Of a DNA stretch of 64,000 nt, positions 44,832 through 54,389 are shown one piece after another. A model generated the notes under the pieces. The model worked only from the letters and a program-made list of their open reading frames with translations. It did not search any database and was not told where the DNA came from. The DNA is taken from assembly GCA_001695595.3 (NCBI GenBank), contig MBPM02000005.1, forward strand, positions 1,612,001-1,676,000. Direction: 5' to 3'. Made by a program: the position numbers and the translations under genes. How positions within the stretch are numbered: the stretch's first letter is position 1; every line of letters begins with the position of its first letter. The DNA is from Plasmopara viticola. Taxonomy: Eukaryota; Oomycota; Peronosporomycetes; Peronosporales; Peronosporaceae.

Positions 44832-45130
44832 GTGTGTGTGACTTGTGGTGAAATGTTCGATTTTGATGGCCCTGATCAATTTTTGTGGATACCGGTTTTC
44901 TTGTTTATATTGTTGTATATTGGCTCTGTTCGGTTACGGTCAGAAGTGGTTGGTTCGTATTGTAGGGTGACTTCAATTCTTCTGTTCACAAAACCAGACA
45001 GTATTTCATCAAGTTTCAAAGAAAAACCGCAAGAGAGGCACCTTACATTAGCAAAAAACGCTGTGTCGGTGGTGATAAGAATAACGTCAATGGCATTATA
45101 AATGTGAGGAGGAGATCGAGTTAACTGCCT
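44832..45130. other. Unassigned short readings
   Basis: A plus-strand reading of 89 codons (44832-45101) starts MCVTCGEMFDFDGPDQF and is hydrophobic in its middle. No family is recognised; it lies between T3 and the CRN pseudogene. Confidence 0.25.
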
Positions 45131-45174
45131 GTTCTCTTTAGTTGCTTCCCTCAGTCTCGAATTCTCTGAGGAGA

Positions 45175-46423
45175 AGAAACTTGGTCGAGGAGAAGGAGAA
45201 CACGAATATCAAGCTGCGGTGTGGTGTGGACTGTGTTTTCCGTCGAGATTGAGCATGATGCAGAAGTGGAAGCGCTGCAGAAGGCTATCTTTTACAAGCA
45301 AAGATACAATCATCTATACAGATTCGCCTTAAGTGCATTGACGCTGTTCTTGGTGAAGAAGGACGGCGCGTGGCAGAAGGATGACGATAGTCTGGATGAC
45401 TTGTTGTGAGATGAGAAGATTGACACTACGTATAGGAAGATGCGGTCATCGTGGCAGCTCACTAATACATCGTGCTTTGGGGACTTCCAGCACGAAGCAG
45501 AAGAAATGCACGTCTTGGTACTACTCCTAGAAGCTGCGGCTGGCGATGCGAGAATGCAAGGGAATTGGGCCGATGAGGACTTGTCTGTTGTGAATCTTCG
45601 AGTCCAATTGAACATTTGGAGGTCAGTTGTTAAAGTTTTATCAAAAGATATGTTCTCAAGAACAGCGTTGGCTGTGGATCGAACGACGACACACTTCTAT
45701 TTGCTGACCAACTTGCTCGTGTGGATTGACGAAGACAAGACATTTATTAATCACTGAAGCGCTGACTGAAAGAAAGAAATCAGCCGATATCTCAGACTTC
45801 GTCGCGAGAAGATTATGAAGCCAAATGGATTGAAAAGGAAGTACGCCGTCGATTTAAGCCAACAATTGCGCAAATATCCACAAACACCGCTAAAAAGAGC
45901 ACCGGTTGTCTCAGACAAGCCCCAAGTGATAATTGAGCAGCTGCTTCCGAGCGACTCGATGACAAAAGTTTTCAAGTCCAGCGTCGACAGTAATGCGTGT
46001 TGGCGAAGTTCAGCAAATTTCGATTTTGCAACCTTCGAAATCGCAATTAAGCACAACGTCGAACTCATTCGATGTAGAATATCCTTCTATGTGGCTCGAA
46101 AGATGCAGGTCCATGTGTTTGGATACCCAGGCATTTTCCAAGACGATCAAGTCGGCCACGCTTACGCGATCATCCCAGCAGAAATCACCGAGACGTATAG
46201 GAACCAAATGACACTTTCTGCAGAGTCAACTTCCGGTCTCTTTGAAAGTGCTATTGTTCGTATCGAAAGACGAATCCCAGTTGGATACATACATGTTGAT
46301 TTAAAAGGATTACAGAGGAACACGCAGTATCAATCACATGGCTTTACGCTGCAAGGAATTCCCCACGATCTGCCATCGTCGTTGCCAACTGACGCTGAAG
46401 ATGGAACGAAAGGGGAGCTATGA
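45175..46423 (+). pseudogene. Crinkler (CRN)-type pseudogene with unknown C-terminal domain
   Basis: The header is a close paralogue of the one at 4202: LVEEKENTNIKLRCGV, a frame-shifting deletion, then FSVEIEHDAEVEALQKAIFY and LTLFLVKKDGAWQKDDDSLD. After a TGA at 45407-45409 the same frame continues through EEMHVLVLLLEAAAGDARMQ and VNLRVQLNIWRSVVKVLSKD, two more stops near 45755 and 45767, and 202 codons to 46423 (ARKMQVHVFGYPGIFQDDQV, AYAIIPAEITETYRNQ). So one frame holds nearly the whole gene with three nonsense codons plus an early shift. The C-terminal domain differs from the HNH-like one of the paralogue and is not recognised. The start Met is mutated to Leu. Confidence 0.75.
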
Positions 46424-46561
46424 TTTAATGGTTCATCTCATCTGTGCGAGAGACCAGGATTCACGTCAGTTTGCATTTAATATTTATTTGCCGCATCGTT
46501 CGCCCTTCCTAGTCGTCCGCTATTGTCCGCTCTTCTTTCGCATTTAAGAGGAACGAGCGTA

Positions 46562-47445
46562 CCCCTAGAGACCCGCAGAGACAACGATGATGTACTATGT
46601 ACTACATCATCGTACTATGTAGTACGATGATCCATCAGACACCCACAGAGACAAACACAACACTTGCGAAATGGTTTGGCGCAACAAGGCTAGGCAGACA
46701 AAACGCCAGGATTACTTGAGTATCTGGAAATGTTAAGAAGCAGATAAGTCACAATTTTATTAGACTTCATCTTGTTGATAAAATAAACTCGGGATCGGAT
46801 CTACTAGGATGTTCTAATGGACTTGTGGTCGGGATTGCAAACCGAAAAGTAAGTTGTATTTGTGCGTTTATCCTTGTCCTACTCTTTGCTGTCTCTCTTG
46901 CTGGCCATTCATTCCTTTCGCGCACGATAGCCATTCAATCGCATTGACCAATCACTGGTCATAGTAACGTCCGCCTTTCTTCGATCAGCACATCAATCTT
47001 TAACACATCTTGTCTTAAATCGAGACCAAAAGTGGGGTCAATGCCGTCATGAAATAGTTGATCACTCAACAAATAAGCTATCTATACCGCTACGAAGACA
47101 ACGAACGACAATTGGAGTAGTTTCTCCAAGCGTATAATCTTTGACGCTATTAAATATTGTGATGCGATGTGGATTTGTTGACGAGTATAAACAATTGATT
47201 TTACTTTCATAAATACGTTAGCTTGAAGCGACAAAGCGTTGTATTATAATATGGATGCTGACGAATAGAGAAAATTTCCGATTGTTCAAGCTTTGATGCA
47301 TTAATGCGACGTTGAGTTGCCGACGAAGTTTGGTTCGAGCGTGTACATTTTGATGCAATTGAGCGTTGTGTTACAATATGGTAGCTTATCAGTGCTTACA
47401 ATTGGGGTAGTTCCCCGAGCGTATGTCTTTGCGGGTGTCTAGGGG
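46562..47445. mobile_element. Non-autonomous DNA transposon with terminal inverted repeats, TA-flanked
   Basis: The left end CCCCTAGAGACCCGCAGAGA and the right end (complement CCCCTAGACACCCGCAAAGA) are inverted repeats of about 21 bp with two differences, each bordered by TA (46560-46561 and 47446-47447). A subterminal phrase ACAATTGGGGTAGTTCCCC at the right end recurs near 47.11 kb. A near-palindrome around GATGATGTACTATGTACTAC follows the left end. There is no transposase reading. TA borders suggest a Tc1/mariner-type enzyme. The same termini form the tiny inverted repeat at 2668-2714. Confidence 0.7.
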
Positions 47446-47528
47446 TAGTACATCATCGCTGTGACATCGTCGCTGAGAAACGTAACTCAGTGTCGTTAGT
47501 CACTCGAAGAAAGATGCGTGGCATTAAG

Positions 47529-49305
47529 TTAATTTACTGCGCTTTTTGCTTTTTTGATGTTAGAAATAAATAAGCAACTACCTTCTTCTTTGAGAAGCGA
47601 CGCCGCGGTCGGCTTTTCTTTAGACGTCTGTGGAAAATTTGAATCGAGCTCGGGCGATCGAGATTCTTGGGCGCGTGACCCAAGGTGTTTGCAGATCGAG
47701 TGCATTCGATCTATTGCAAACTGATCTTTCCAACATACTGGGTCACGTCGATACCAATTTCCGCTGTACACTTTGTCCCATATGCATTTTTGTAGAAGTA
47801 AATAGTAAATTCGTCGTAGATTTCGTTCGAGACGATGAAGAGAAGGATGTGTGTATAGCCTTAAAACTCCCGGCGCTGCCTCAAATCCTGATAGACAGTT
47901 TTCAACTGTTGATATTTAATGGAATGAATTGTTATCACTGTCGGTTGGGCGTAGATTATACGACCATATTGTGGGATAACAAGCACACCATCAATTGCTG
48001 AAGATAGTCTTTGATAGCGGGATATACAACACCACTTCATCCTATATTTCGGATGATAATTTGATTACCTCGGACGCTGCATTTAACAGACCATGTCGCA
48101 TGACGGTTCCGGGACCGCTTCCTTCAAGTGCTCTCATACAAAACTTGCTGGAGGCAAGTTCTCGCATCAGAAATTGCTCAACTTCTTTGCCTTGCCATGA
48201 CTGCAAAATTGGAGCTGGAGTCTGCAATAATGCGCGAATTTTATCGGCGGAACACACTTAATATCGCGCGCTCATGATCACCTCGACTGTCAAGTATGAA
48301 TACGCCAAGTACCAGTCATTAAGATCATTTTCATCGCGATAATAATTGAACATGATGTGCTTTGACAGATCATCGGAAAAGCCGAACTTGGTTCTTGTGC
48401 TCATGGATCTAGTGAGGAATCTCATCGTTCACACGTTTCACCAAGCAATCAAACATTTTGGATGAGGCCGTAGGAGCGTTGCATGAAGCGACATGGCGTT
48501 ACTGCAAAAATCCGATATAGTCTGATGTTGCCTGATATTCTCGTCAAAAAATCCTTCGAATGTAATACCAGCACATGAGGTTTCCGAAACCGCGTAGCCG
48601 TTCGTGCTGTTTCAAGTGCAATAATGGACTTGTGGATGAGCGAGAGGGCGGTAGGCAATATGCTTTTTCTCCATCATGAACAACAGTAGCAAGAACACCC
48701 CAAACACCGACTTTCCGATTACTGGACTGCCAATTACAAGAATTCTGCAAAGCGATGAACTAACGCCAATCGTTTTTGAATGATTTCATGGAGGTCCCAA
48801 TACTCCTGTCGGATGTACAAGCCGTTGTCGAATGCTGTCCCAAAGATTGTCGTGGGAGTATTTAATACGGTTCCCACTTTGGCACCGTTGAGTTGCTGTG
48901 CAATGGCAACCAATGCATTCAATTCATTCAGCTGACGAGAATCAGCGGCTTCCGTGCGCTGCATAATTCTCTCCGGCGGCACGTGAGGCTCCCGTGTCAC
49001 TTCACGATAGGCGGACCATTTTTGTCCTCTCCGAGACCAACCAGTGCAGTTGGAGATTTCAAAGGCTTTTTCATGTGTTCATACGCCGTTCTATTCGCGT
49101 AGATTCTCCGTGAAACACGGGCTAGAATGGCTCTTCCTGTAACGAATTCCGCCTGGAGCTCGTTGCGAAGGTCGTCAACATCTTTGACATCAGCACTATT
49201 TTCTGTACTTGCCGCAGTACTTGCGAAAGCGCGGCGACTTTTTTCATCCACCAACTGGAACCAGACCTTTCGCACCATCGTCTTTTTCTTAAAAGACGTC
49301 AACAT
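47529..49305 (-). pseudogene. CRN NTPase/nuclease-type pseudogene (copy B)
   Basis: Starts at ATG 49305 (MLTSFKKKTMVRKVWFQLV) with the header to PIVKVPREPHVP, then QLNELNALVAIAQQLNGAKV, FGTAFDNGLYIRQEYWDLHE. The P-loop region is reached in other frames (the complement encodes VIGSPVIGKSVFGVL). The middle of the NTPase is deleted or scrambled around 48.3-48.5 kb. The C-terminal nuclease-like part follows: IRALLQTPAPILQSWQGKEV, ELASSKFCMRALEGSGPG, then AEIGIDVTQYVGK and PELDSNFPQTSKEKP to about 47.53 kb. It is collinear, unlike copy A. Frameshifts and stops occur, so it is not functional. A CCTCAGCTGAGG palindrome lies 22 bp upstream of the ATG. Confidence 0.75.
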
Positions 49306-49326
49306 TCTCTCTTCATGCTGAAACAA

Positions 49327-49338
49327 CCTCAGCTGAGG
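49327..49338. promoter_or_regulatory. Palindrome CCTCAGCTGAGG upstream of CRN copy B
   Basis: A perfect 12-bp palindrome beginning 22 bp upstream of the start codon at 49305. The same palindrome with flanking TGACCTCAGCTGAGG-type text lies upstream of copy C. A conserved control site is possible; it could also be simple shared ancestry. Confidence 0.4.
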
Positions 49339-49519
49339 TCAAAATCTTGTTGCTACCAAAAGATACCGTTATCGACAGTACAAAAAACAGCACTGATGTT
49401 TGGAAAGACTAATCTAATCAGGATGCGCACGGAAGTTGCAGCCCTGTGACTACACACTTATATTTTTACTAATTAGAGCTCCCGTATCGTGGCCACGCAA
49501 AGTACGATTGCGTCGCATG

Positions 49520-49965
49520 TGATCTAATGGGCCTCTACTTCGCCATTGCGTCTTTCAACTCCTTTGAAGACTCGCCCTCATCGATTAATTATAGGGCCTC
49601 ATTAAGTTGTTAGTCAGCTAAATATGCTAAAATACCCTTGGGTTATTCTTTAGTGATGATCGCTTGACTTGTTTGCTTAGAAGAAATTATATCAATTTTA
49701 AGAATTCGTTCTACAGCTTTTGATTTATTATTAATTGCAGCGCTTGTTGGCTCTTCGACTACTGCGCATCGCAACTTTTACATTTTCTATTCTTTTCGCC
49801 GACTGCCTCGGACATCAAAAATATCCTTTTGCATGGTCATCAATAGAAGCAGCAAGAACACTACAGTCACCGGCTTCGGTACGAGCGACTTCAGTTACTC
49901 CGCTTTCTCCAGACATCGCGTTTCTGTCCGTAATGTCACTTTGTACAAATCACACGAGGTGTTAT
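49520..49965. repeat. Repeat R6, copy a
   Basis: Direct repeat of 52.13-52.46 kb. Shared phrases: GGCCTCTACTTCGCC / GGCCTCTCCAATGTT, TTTTAAGAATTCGTTCT / TTTTAAGAACTTGTTCT, GCCGACTGCCTC, and ACATCGCGTTTCTGTCCGTA. On the minus strand it reads ITDRNAMSGESGVTEVARTE, so it may be a decayed gene. The two copies bracket CRN copy C. Confidence 0.6.
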
Positions 49966-50224
49966 TTCTAATTACAAAAATATGGTCTCGGTACATGAGT
50001 TGATTAGCTAAATTATTAATTATTACAGTAAGCATTATTACCGGTCGTCACCACACGTCAATCGTCGGTCTCAGGGTGTTCCGACTCATAGAAAAAGACA
50101 ATATCTTAGCATTAATGAAGTACTTCTAGGATTGCATCCGTAGTCCTTGCAGCAGTCCTTTGTATGTTTATTTCCACAATGCGTGCAGAATTTAAATTGG
50201 ACATACTCGATTTTATCGTAAGCG

Positions 50225-50430
50225 CGCTCGATCGTTTGCGGCTTAAATTGCTCCTAAGACAGTTTATCCAATCCAAATGTCACTCGCATTCAAACGAGCA
50301 AGTGTCTTTGCAATCCAGGTCTTGATTTTCTGCCCATTCTTCGTATGCTACGCTTCCAATACCAAATCTGTAGCTGTTAATAGCAGTCTGGCGAAACTCA
50401 TTGATCCTGTCAATGAATGACTTGACTGTG
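50225..50430 (-). pseudogene. Viral SF3-helicase C-terminal fragment
   Basis: The minus strand reads FIDRINEFRQTAINSYRFGI then GSVAYEEWAENQDLDCKDTC and HLDWINCLR. It matches the segment following the SF3 helicase at 60.8-61.0 kb (FVNRSNKLLETANYSYHYAI, RNVAYEEGAE, DWINCLRNS). It is an isolated scrap between CRN copies B and C. Confidence 0.55.
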
Positions 50431-50452
50431 AGGCTGCAACCTCATGTAAACT

Positions 50453-50537
50453 GATTGATGCGTATGCATTGATTCATGCGTGTGCATTGATTCATACGTG
50501 TGCATTGATTGATGCGTGTGCATTGATTGATGCGTTG
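50453..50537. repeat. 18-bp tandem repeat, about 4.7 units
   Basis: Unit GATTGATGCGTGTGCATT repeated with few changes (GATTCATGCGTGTGCATT, GATTCATACGTGTGCATT). It ends GATTGATGCGTTG. A simple minisatellite; no function is evident. Confidence 0.85.
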
Positions 50538-50664
50538 AATCTGATAGTTACATTTTAGCCCAGTATGTATATACATACCTGTTACCTGTATCTCTAGAAA
50601 TGTTAGGGTCATCCCAAATAATATTGTGCTGTAACGGTATTGTTTGGTAGAGACAAGAATCTAA

Positions 50665-50676
50665 CCTCAGCTGAGG
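50665..50676. promoter_or_regulatory. Palindrome CCTCAGCTGAGG upstream of CRN copy C
   Basis: Same palindrome as at copy B, beginning 33 bp before the ancestral ATG at 50698 and followed by TCACTTTAGCATTAAAAGGG. Copy B has CAGCAT and the header scrap at 60.25 kb has CAGCATTAAAAGGGA at the corresponding place, so this leader is conserved. Confidence 0.4.
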
Positions 50677-50718
50677 TCACTTTAGCATTAAAAGGGAATG
50701 TTGGCGTCATTTAAATAA

Positions 50719-52075
50719 ATGACGATGGTGCGGAATGTCTGGTTCGAGTTGGTGGATGAAAAAAGTCGCCGCGCTTTCACGGGTACTAAGGCAAGTACAG
50801 TAGATAGTGCTGATGTCAAAGATGTTGACGGCCTCCGCAACAAGCTCCATGCGGAAATCGCCACAGGGATAGCCATTCTAGCCGATGTTGCACGAATTCA
50901 ACTGAGAATCTACGCGAATAGAACGGCATATGACGCCATGGAGGAACCTTTGAAATCTTCAACTGCATTAGTTGGTCTCGGAGAGGACAAAAATGGTGCG
51001 CTCATCGTGGAAGTGACACGGGAGCCTCAAGTGCTGCCGGAGAGAAAAAAGCAGCGCACGGAAGACATTGATCTTCGTCAGTTAAATGAATTGAATGCAT
51101 TGGTCGCCATTGCACAGCAACTCAACGGTGCCAAAGTGGAAACCGTATTAAATACTCCCACGACAATCTTTGGTGCAGCATTCGACAACGGCTTGTACAT
51201 CCGACAGGAGTATTGGGACCTCCATGGAATCATCCAAAAACGATTAGCGTTAGATTCATCGCTCTGTAGAATTCTTGTAAATGGCAGCCCAGGAAGCGGA
51301 AAGTCGGTGTTTGGGGTGTTCTTGCTACTGTTGTTCATGATGAAGAAAAAGCATATTGCCTATCGCCCTCTCGCTCACTCACAGGTCCATTATTTTACTT
51401 GGAACAGTACAAATGGCTACACGGTTTCAAATACCTCATGTACTGGTATAACATACGAAGGATTTTTTGACGAGAATGAAGCGTACGGAGCATTGGACCT
51501 TGGTGTCTTCAAACATGCCTTTTTGTTTGCCAGCCCACGCACTACGAATTACAACGTGTTTGTCAAGGAGAAGTGCTTAGAGGTGTATATAAATCCATGG
51601 ACAAAAGACGAGTGCCAGAAATTGGCTGATGCGATGAACTTGGAAGACGAGTGGTACCACAGGTTTAATCTTGTTGGGGGCAAACCGCGATTCGTGTTTT
51701 TCTCATCCGAAACGTTTGATCGCTTGGTGCAACGTGTGAAGGATGAAATTCCTCACAAGATCGATGAGCTCAAGAACCAAGTTCGGCTTCTCCGACAAAG
51801 GGTATTCGATGATCGGATAAAGCACATCTTGTTTAATTTGTATCGCGATGAAAATGATCCCAGTGACTGCTACTTGGCGTATTCCTCTTTGGCAGTCGAG
51901 GTGATCATGAGCGCTCGTTATGGCTCCGCCGATGAAATTCGCGCATTATTGCAGACTCCAGCCCCGAATTTGCAGTCGTGACGAGACAAAGAAGTTGACT
52001 TGATACCGCGCATCTTTCTCCGAGCGAGTAATGACGCTGAGTTCCACTTAAGGAACACTCAACAACGTTAAATTA
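50719..52075 (+). pseudogene. CRN NTPase-type gene (copy C): 420-codon open frame, nuclease domain deleted
   Basis: The open frame 50719-51981 is the longest in the window. The ancestral start at 50698 is cut off by a TAA (MLASFK then stop), so reading can begin only at the internal ATG 50719. Header: VWFELVDEKSRRAFTGTKAS to ALVGLGEDKNGALIVEV. NTPase: FGAAFDNGLYIRQEYWDLHG, Walker A NGSPGSGKS at 51280-51306, a hydrophobic stretch, INPWTKDECQKLADAMNLED, LVGGKPRFVFFSSETFD and YLAYSSLAVEVIMSARYGSA. It ends IRALLQTPAPNLQS followed by TGA where copies A and B have Trp (TGG). The same frame then runs RDKEVDLIPRIFLRASND to 52075: the nuclease-like domain (about 650 bp in copy A) is missing and the true C-terminus is joined directly. 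It could still make an NTPase-only protein. Confidence 0.8.
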
Positions 52076-52129
52076 TCAATGTCAAATCTTTGAACTCGTT
52101 GTTTGCTCTTCACGCGTCGCCCTTCTTGG

Positions 52130-52465
52130 TCAAGTACAACTGTTGGCCTCTCCAATGTTATCACGTCTTTCAATTCATAAAGCCTCGCCCTCTTCCATTA
52201 TACAAGTTTTAAGAACTTGTTCTTCAGCATTTCGTATACTGTTGATCGCAGCGCTTTCTACCGCTCCGACAAATGCACGTCAGACCTTTCTCCTTTTCCA
52301 TCTTTCCGCCGACTGCCTCAGATGTCAATAACACTCTTCTACTCCGTCAGGGATAGAAGCAGCGAGAACACTTCAAACACCGACTTTGGTACAAGCGACC
52401 TCAGGTTCTCCAACTTCTCCGGACATCGCGTTTCTGTCCGTAATCTTGATATGTACAAGCGTATC
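52130..52465. repeat. Repeat R6, copy b
   Basis: Second copy of the repeat at 49.52-49.97 kb in the same orientation, immediately downstream of CRN copy C. See the first copy for the shared phrases. Confidence 0.6.
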
Positions 52466-52639
52466 TTGTGAATTATGCACAAGCCTCTAGTAGATGAGCG
52501 TGTCAAAACCGGCAAGCACTTAACATTAGATTCACAGCCAAAAGCTCGGTGAAGTCCACAGGAAGCTGCTGCTGTACGAAACGATGGGAAGGTATCGAGG
52601 AAACTCCGTGTATGTGTCAGTAGGATCGACAGAAAGAAA

Positions 52640-52945
52640 GGTCGGGTGCCGAATTAGAAATAGAGCGCCTTTTTGAAGAGCAAAAAGGAGTAATTACTTC
52701 TATTTAAATGATGGAAAATAAATAAGAAGCTTAATTTTGCGTTTGAATGGGATTTTTTAGTTCGTGTTCTACCTGTTTAATTTCCTATAATTCCTAAAGA
52801 ACTTCTTGTTGATCCGAGAGTAATGATTTTCAATTATAAAAAGTTAGAAAAATAACACTCTAAAAATGATAAGCCACACATTAAATGTATACATGTATAC
52901 TGTGATATCCGAATTTAATGTTTGGCATTCTTTTATACAAACAAA
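52640..52945 (-). repeat. Dispersed repeat R3, copy (reverse)
   Basis: The reverse complement reads TTTGTATAAAAGAATGCCAA, AACATTAAATTCGGATATCA, and near the end CTCCTTTTTGCTCTTCAAAA and CGGCACCCGACCTTTC, matching 59.84-60.12 kb along its whole length. It lies next to an R2 copy, as at 59.4-60.1 kb. Confidence 0.65.
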
Positions 52946-53570
52946 CGGGCATAAAAGCACATCATCACAAATTATCTGAGGCTTTTACGAAGCGCTGACA
53001 TTTTAAGAGCAAAGACGTGATTGATGTCACGACTGAGGCGATATTTTCCTAGATAAAGCTCTGAAGCATTACTCACAAGCGAAATTCGAGGTCACGATAT
53101 CTCCTGAGATGGCCAAAGGATTTTCTTTGAACTTCGACGTGTTATCGGCAATAACTGCAACAGACGATCGAATGCTCATCGCGATGAGGAACGAATGAGG
53201 GACGCGTTTGATAATTTTCTACACAAACACTGGGTCAAGCACACAAGATTGTCAAAAAGACGAGTTGCAATCGCAACTTAGCACTATTTTTTATTAATTG
53301 TCCTCACCAATCCAACGTACGCGTTGATCGCGGTTGATCTGTCGACGCGGAGCCAAAGTACGAAAACAGCTTTCTTCTTGGCATACTACTTCGCGAGATG
53401 CTGAGTAAGTCTGCTTGACGAAAAAAAAACTTTTTCTTTCTTGATGCATTCATTTTAATTTTTTGATAAAATGTTGCGCTTCAATATTGACGGTGATGAC
53501 AACGACTCTAACGACGCAATTTTGCACCACTTTGATATTTTGCAGCAAGCTCAACAGATCTGATACCCTC
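52946..53570 (-). repeat. Dispersed repeat R2, copy c
   Basis: Matches R2 copies a and b: AAAAGCACATCATCACAAA, GACTGAGGCGATATTTTCCT, TTGATCGCGGTTGATCTGTC, and TTTTGCAGCAAGCTCAAC at the end. With R3 it makes a composite about 930 bp long that recurs inverted at 59.42-60.12 kb. Confidence 0.65.
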
Positions 53571-53925
53571 CTAAGCACGTTGCTTGCCTGTATCAAAACA
53601 ATTAGAGAATTTAAAAATTGGGACGTGTATCTCCTCATTACAAGAGACACCTAAGCGACTGAATGGGCCCTGTTTAGTGCAACGGTCAAGTCTCCGAGCT
53701 CACAAAGCAAATTTATCTTGTGATCTCAATTTTTTCTTCAACAATGTTTAGTCAATTTATTTTACCTTAAAGATTTAATTTTGATCCTCAAGCTTGCTAG
53801 CGACATCTGAAGTAGCACCTTTGGTTTAGTAATTTCATCTACGATCAAGATAGACGAACAGAAATAAAAACGGTGTTCACAAAAAAATTGTCCAAAATCA
53901 TTGTTGCCATCAAAATGTGAATGAG
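53571..53925. repeat. Repeat R4 between R2 and the viral terminal repeat
   Basis: Matches 57.83-58.18 kb: GGGCCCTGTTTAGTGCAACG / GAGCCCTGTCTAGCGCAACA, then GAGCTCACAAAGCAA / GAGCTCGCAAAGCAA and AGCTTGCTAGCGACAT. No coding signature. It shows that the duplicated unit began well outside the viral terminal repeat. Confidence 0.55.
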
Positions 53926-53929
53926 TCAG

Positions 53930-54180
53930 TAACTCTTGTTGTAAGAGACAAAGTAATTCACCACATTTTGCAACTTCCTCCTCTCTCATTTATAACCACG
54001 ATTCTAATATGTATGTTCTCTACAGTAATATACCTTTATGAGCATGAATATATTGGCATTGAAAAAGGTGGTGCTTCAGACTATTCGATAGTGACATACA
54101 GAATATAGATGTCGACGCTGATGAGTCGCCATAGTGGTGACTCGGTGGTGACTCACTCTGAATTGGCATGTAGAGTATCA
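53930..54180 (+). repeat. Viral terminal-repeat-like segment T4
   Basis: Matches T2 and T5: CACATTTTGCAACTTCCTCC, TATGTATGTTCTCTAC, GACATACAGAATATA, then GATGAGTCGCCATAGTGGTG and ACTCGGTGGTGACTCACTC. It precedes helicase copy H4. Confidence 0.6.
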
Positions 54181-54389
54181 CCCGATTGACTATTCGATAC
54201 TGTGCGAAAGGCGGAGTTGACATCATAAACATTGATCTCAAGCGAAATATAGAAGAACATGACCACAGCCATATAACTCGTGTAACGTTTTTAAAGTAAC
54301 GGCGAGCAGTGCAAGAGTGCTCGCAACAAAGAACGATGCGGCAAGCTTCCAATCGTTGTTATTAATAAATTTTTTTTTGCTAGAGCAAT

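Noticed and set aside
50453..50537. CRISPR-like array
   Set aside because: Units are contiguous 18-bp tandem repeats without spacers; it is a minisatellite in eukaryotic DNA.
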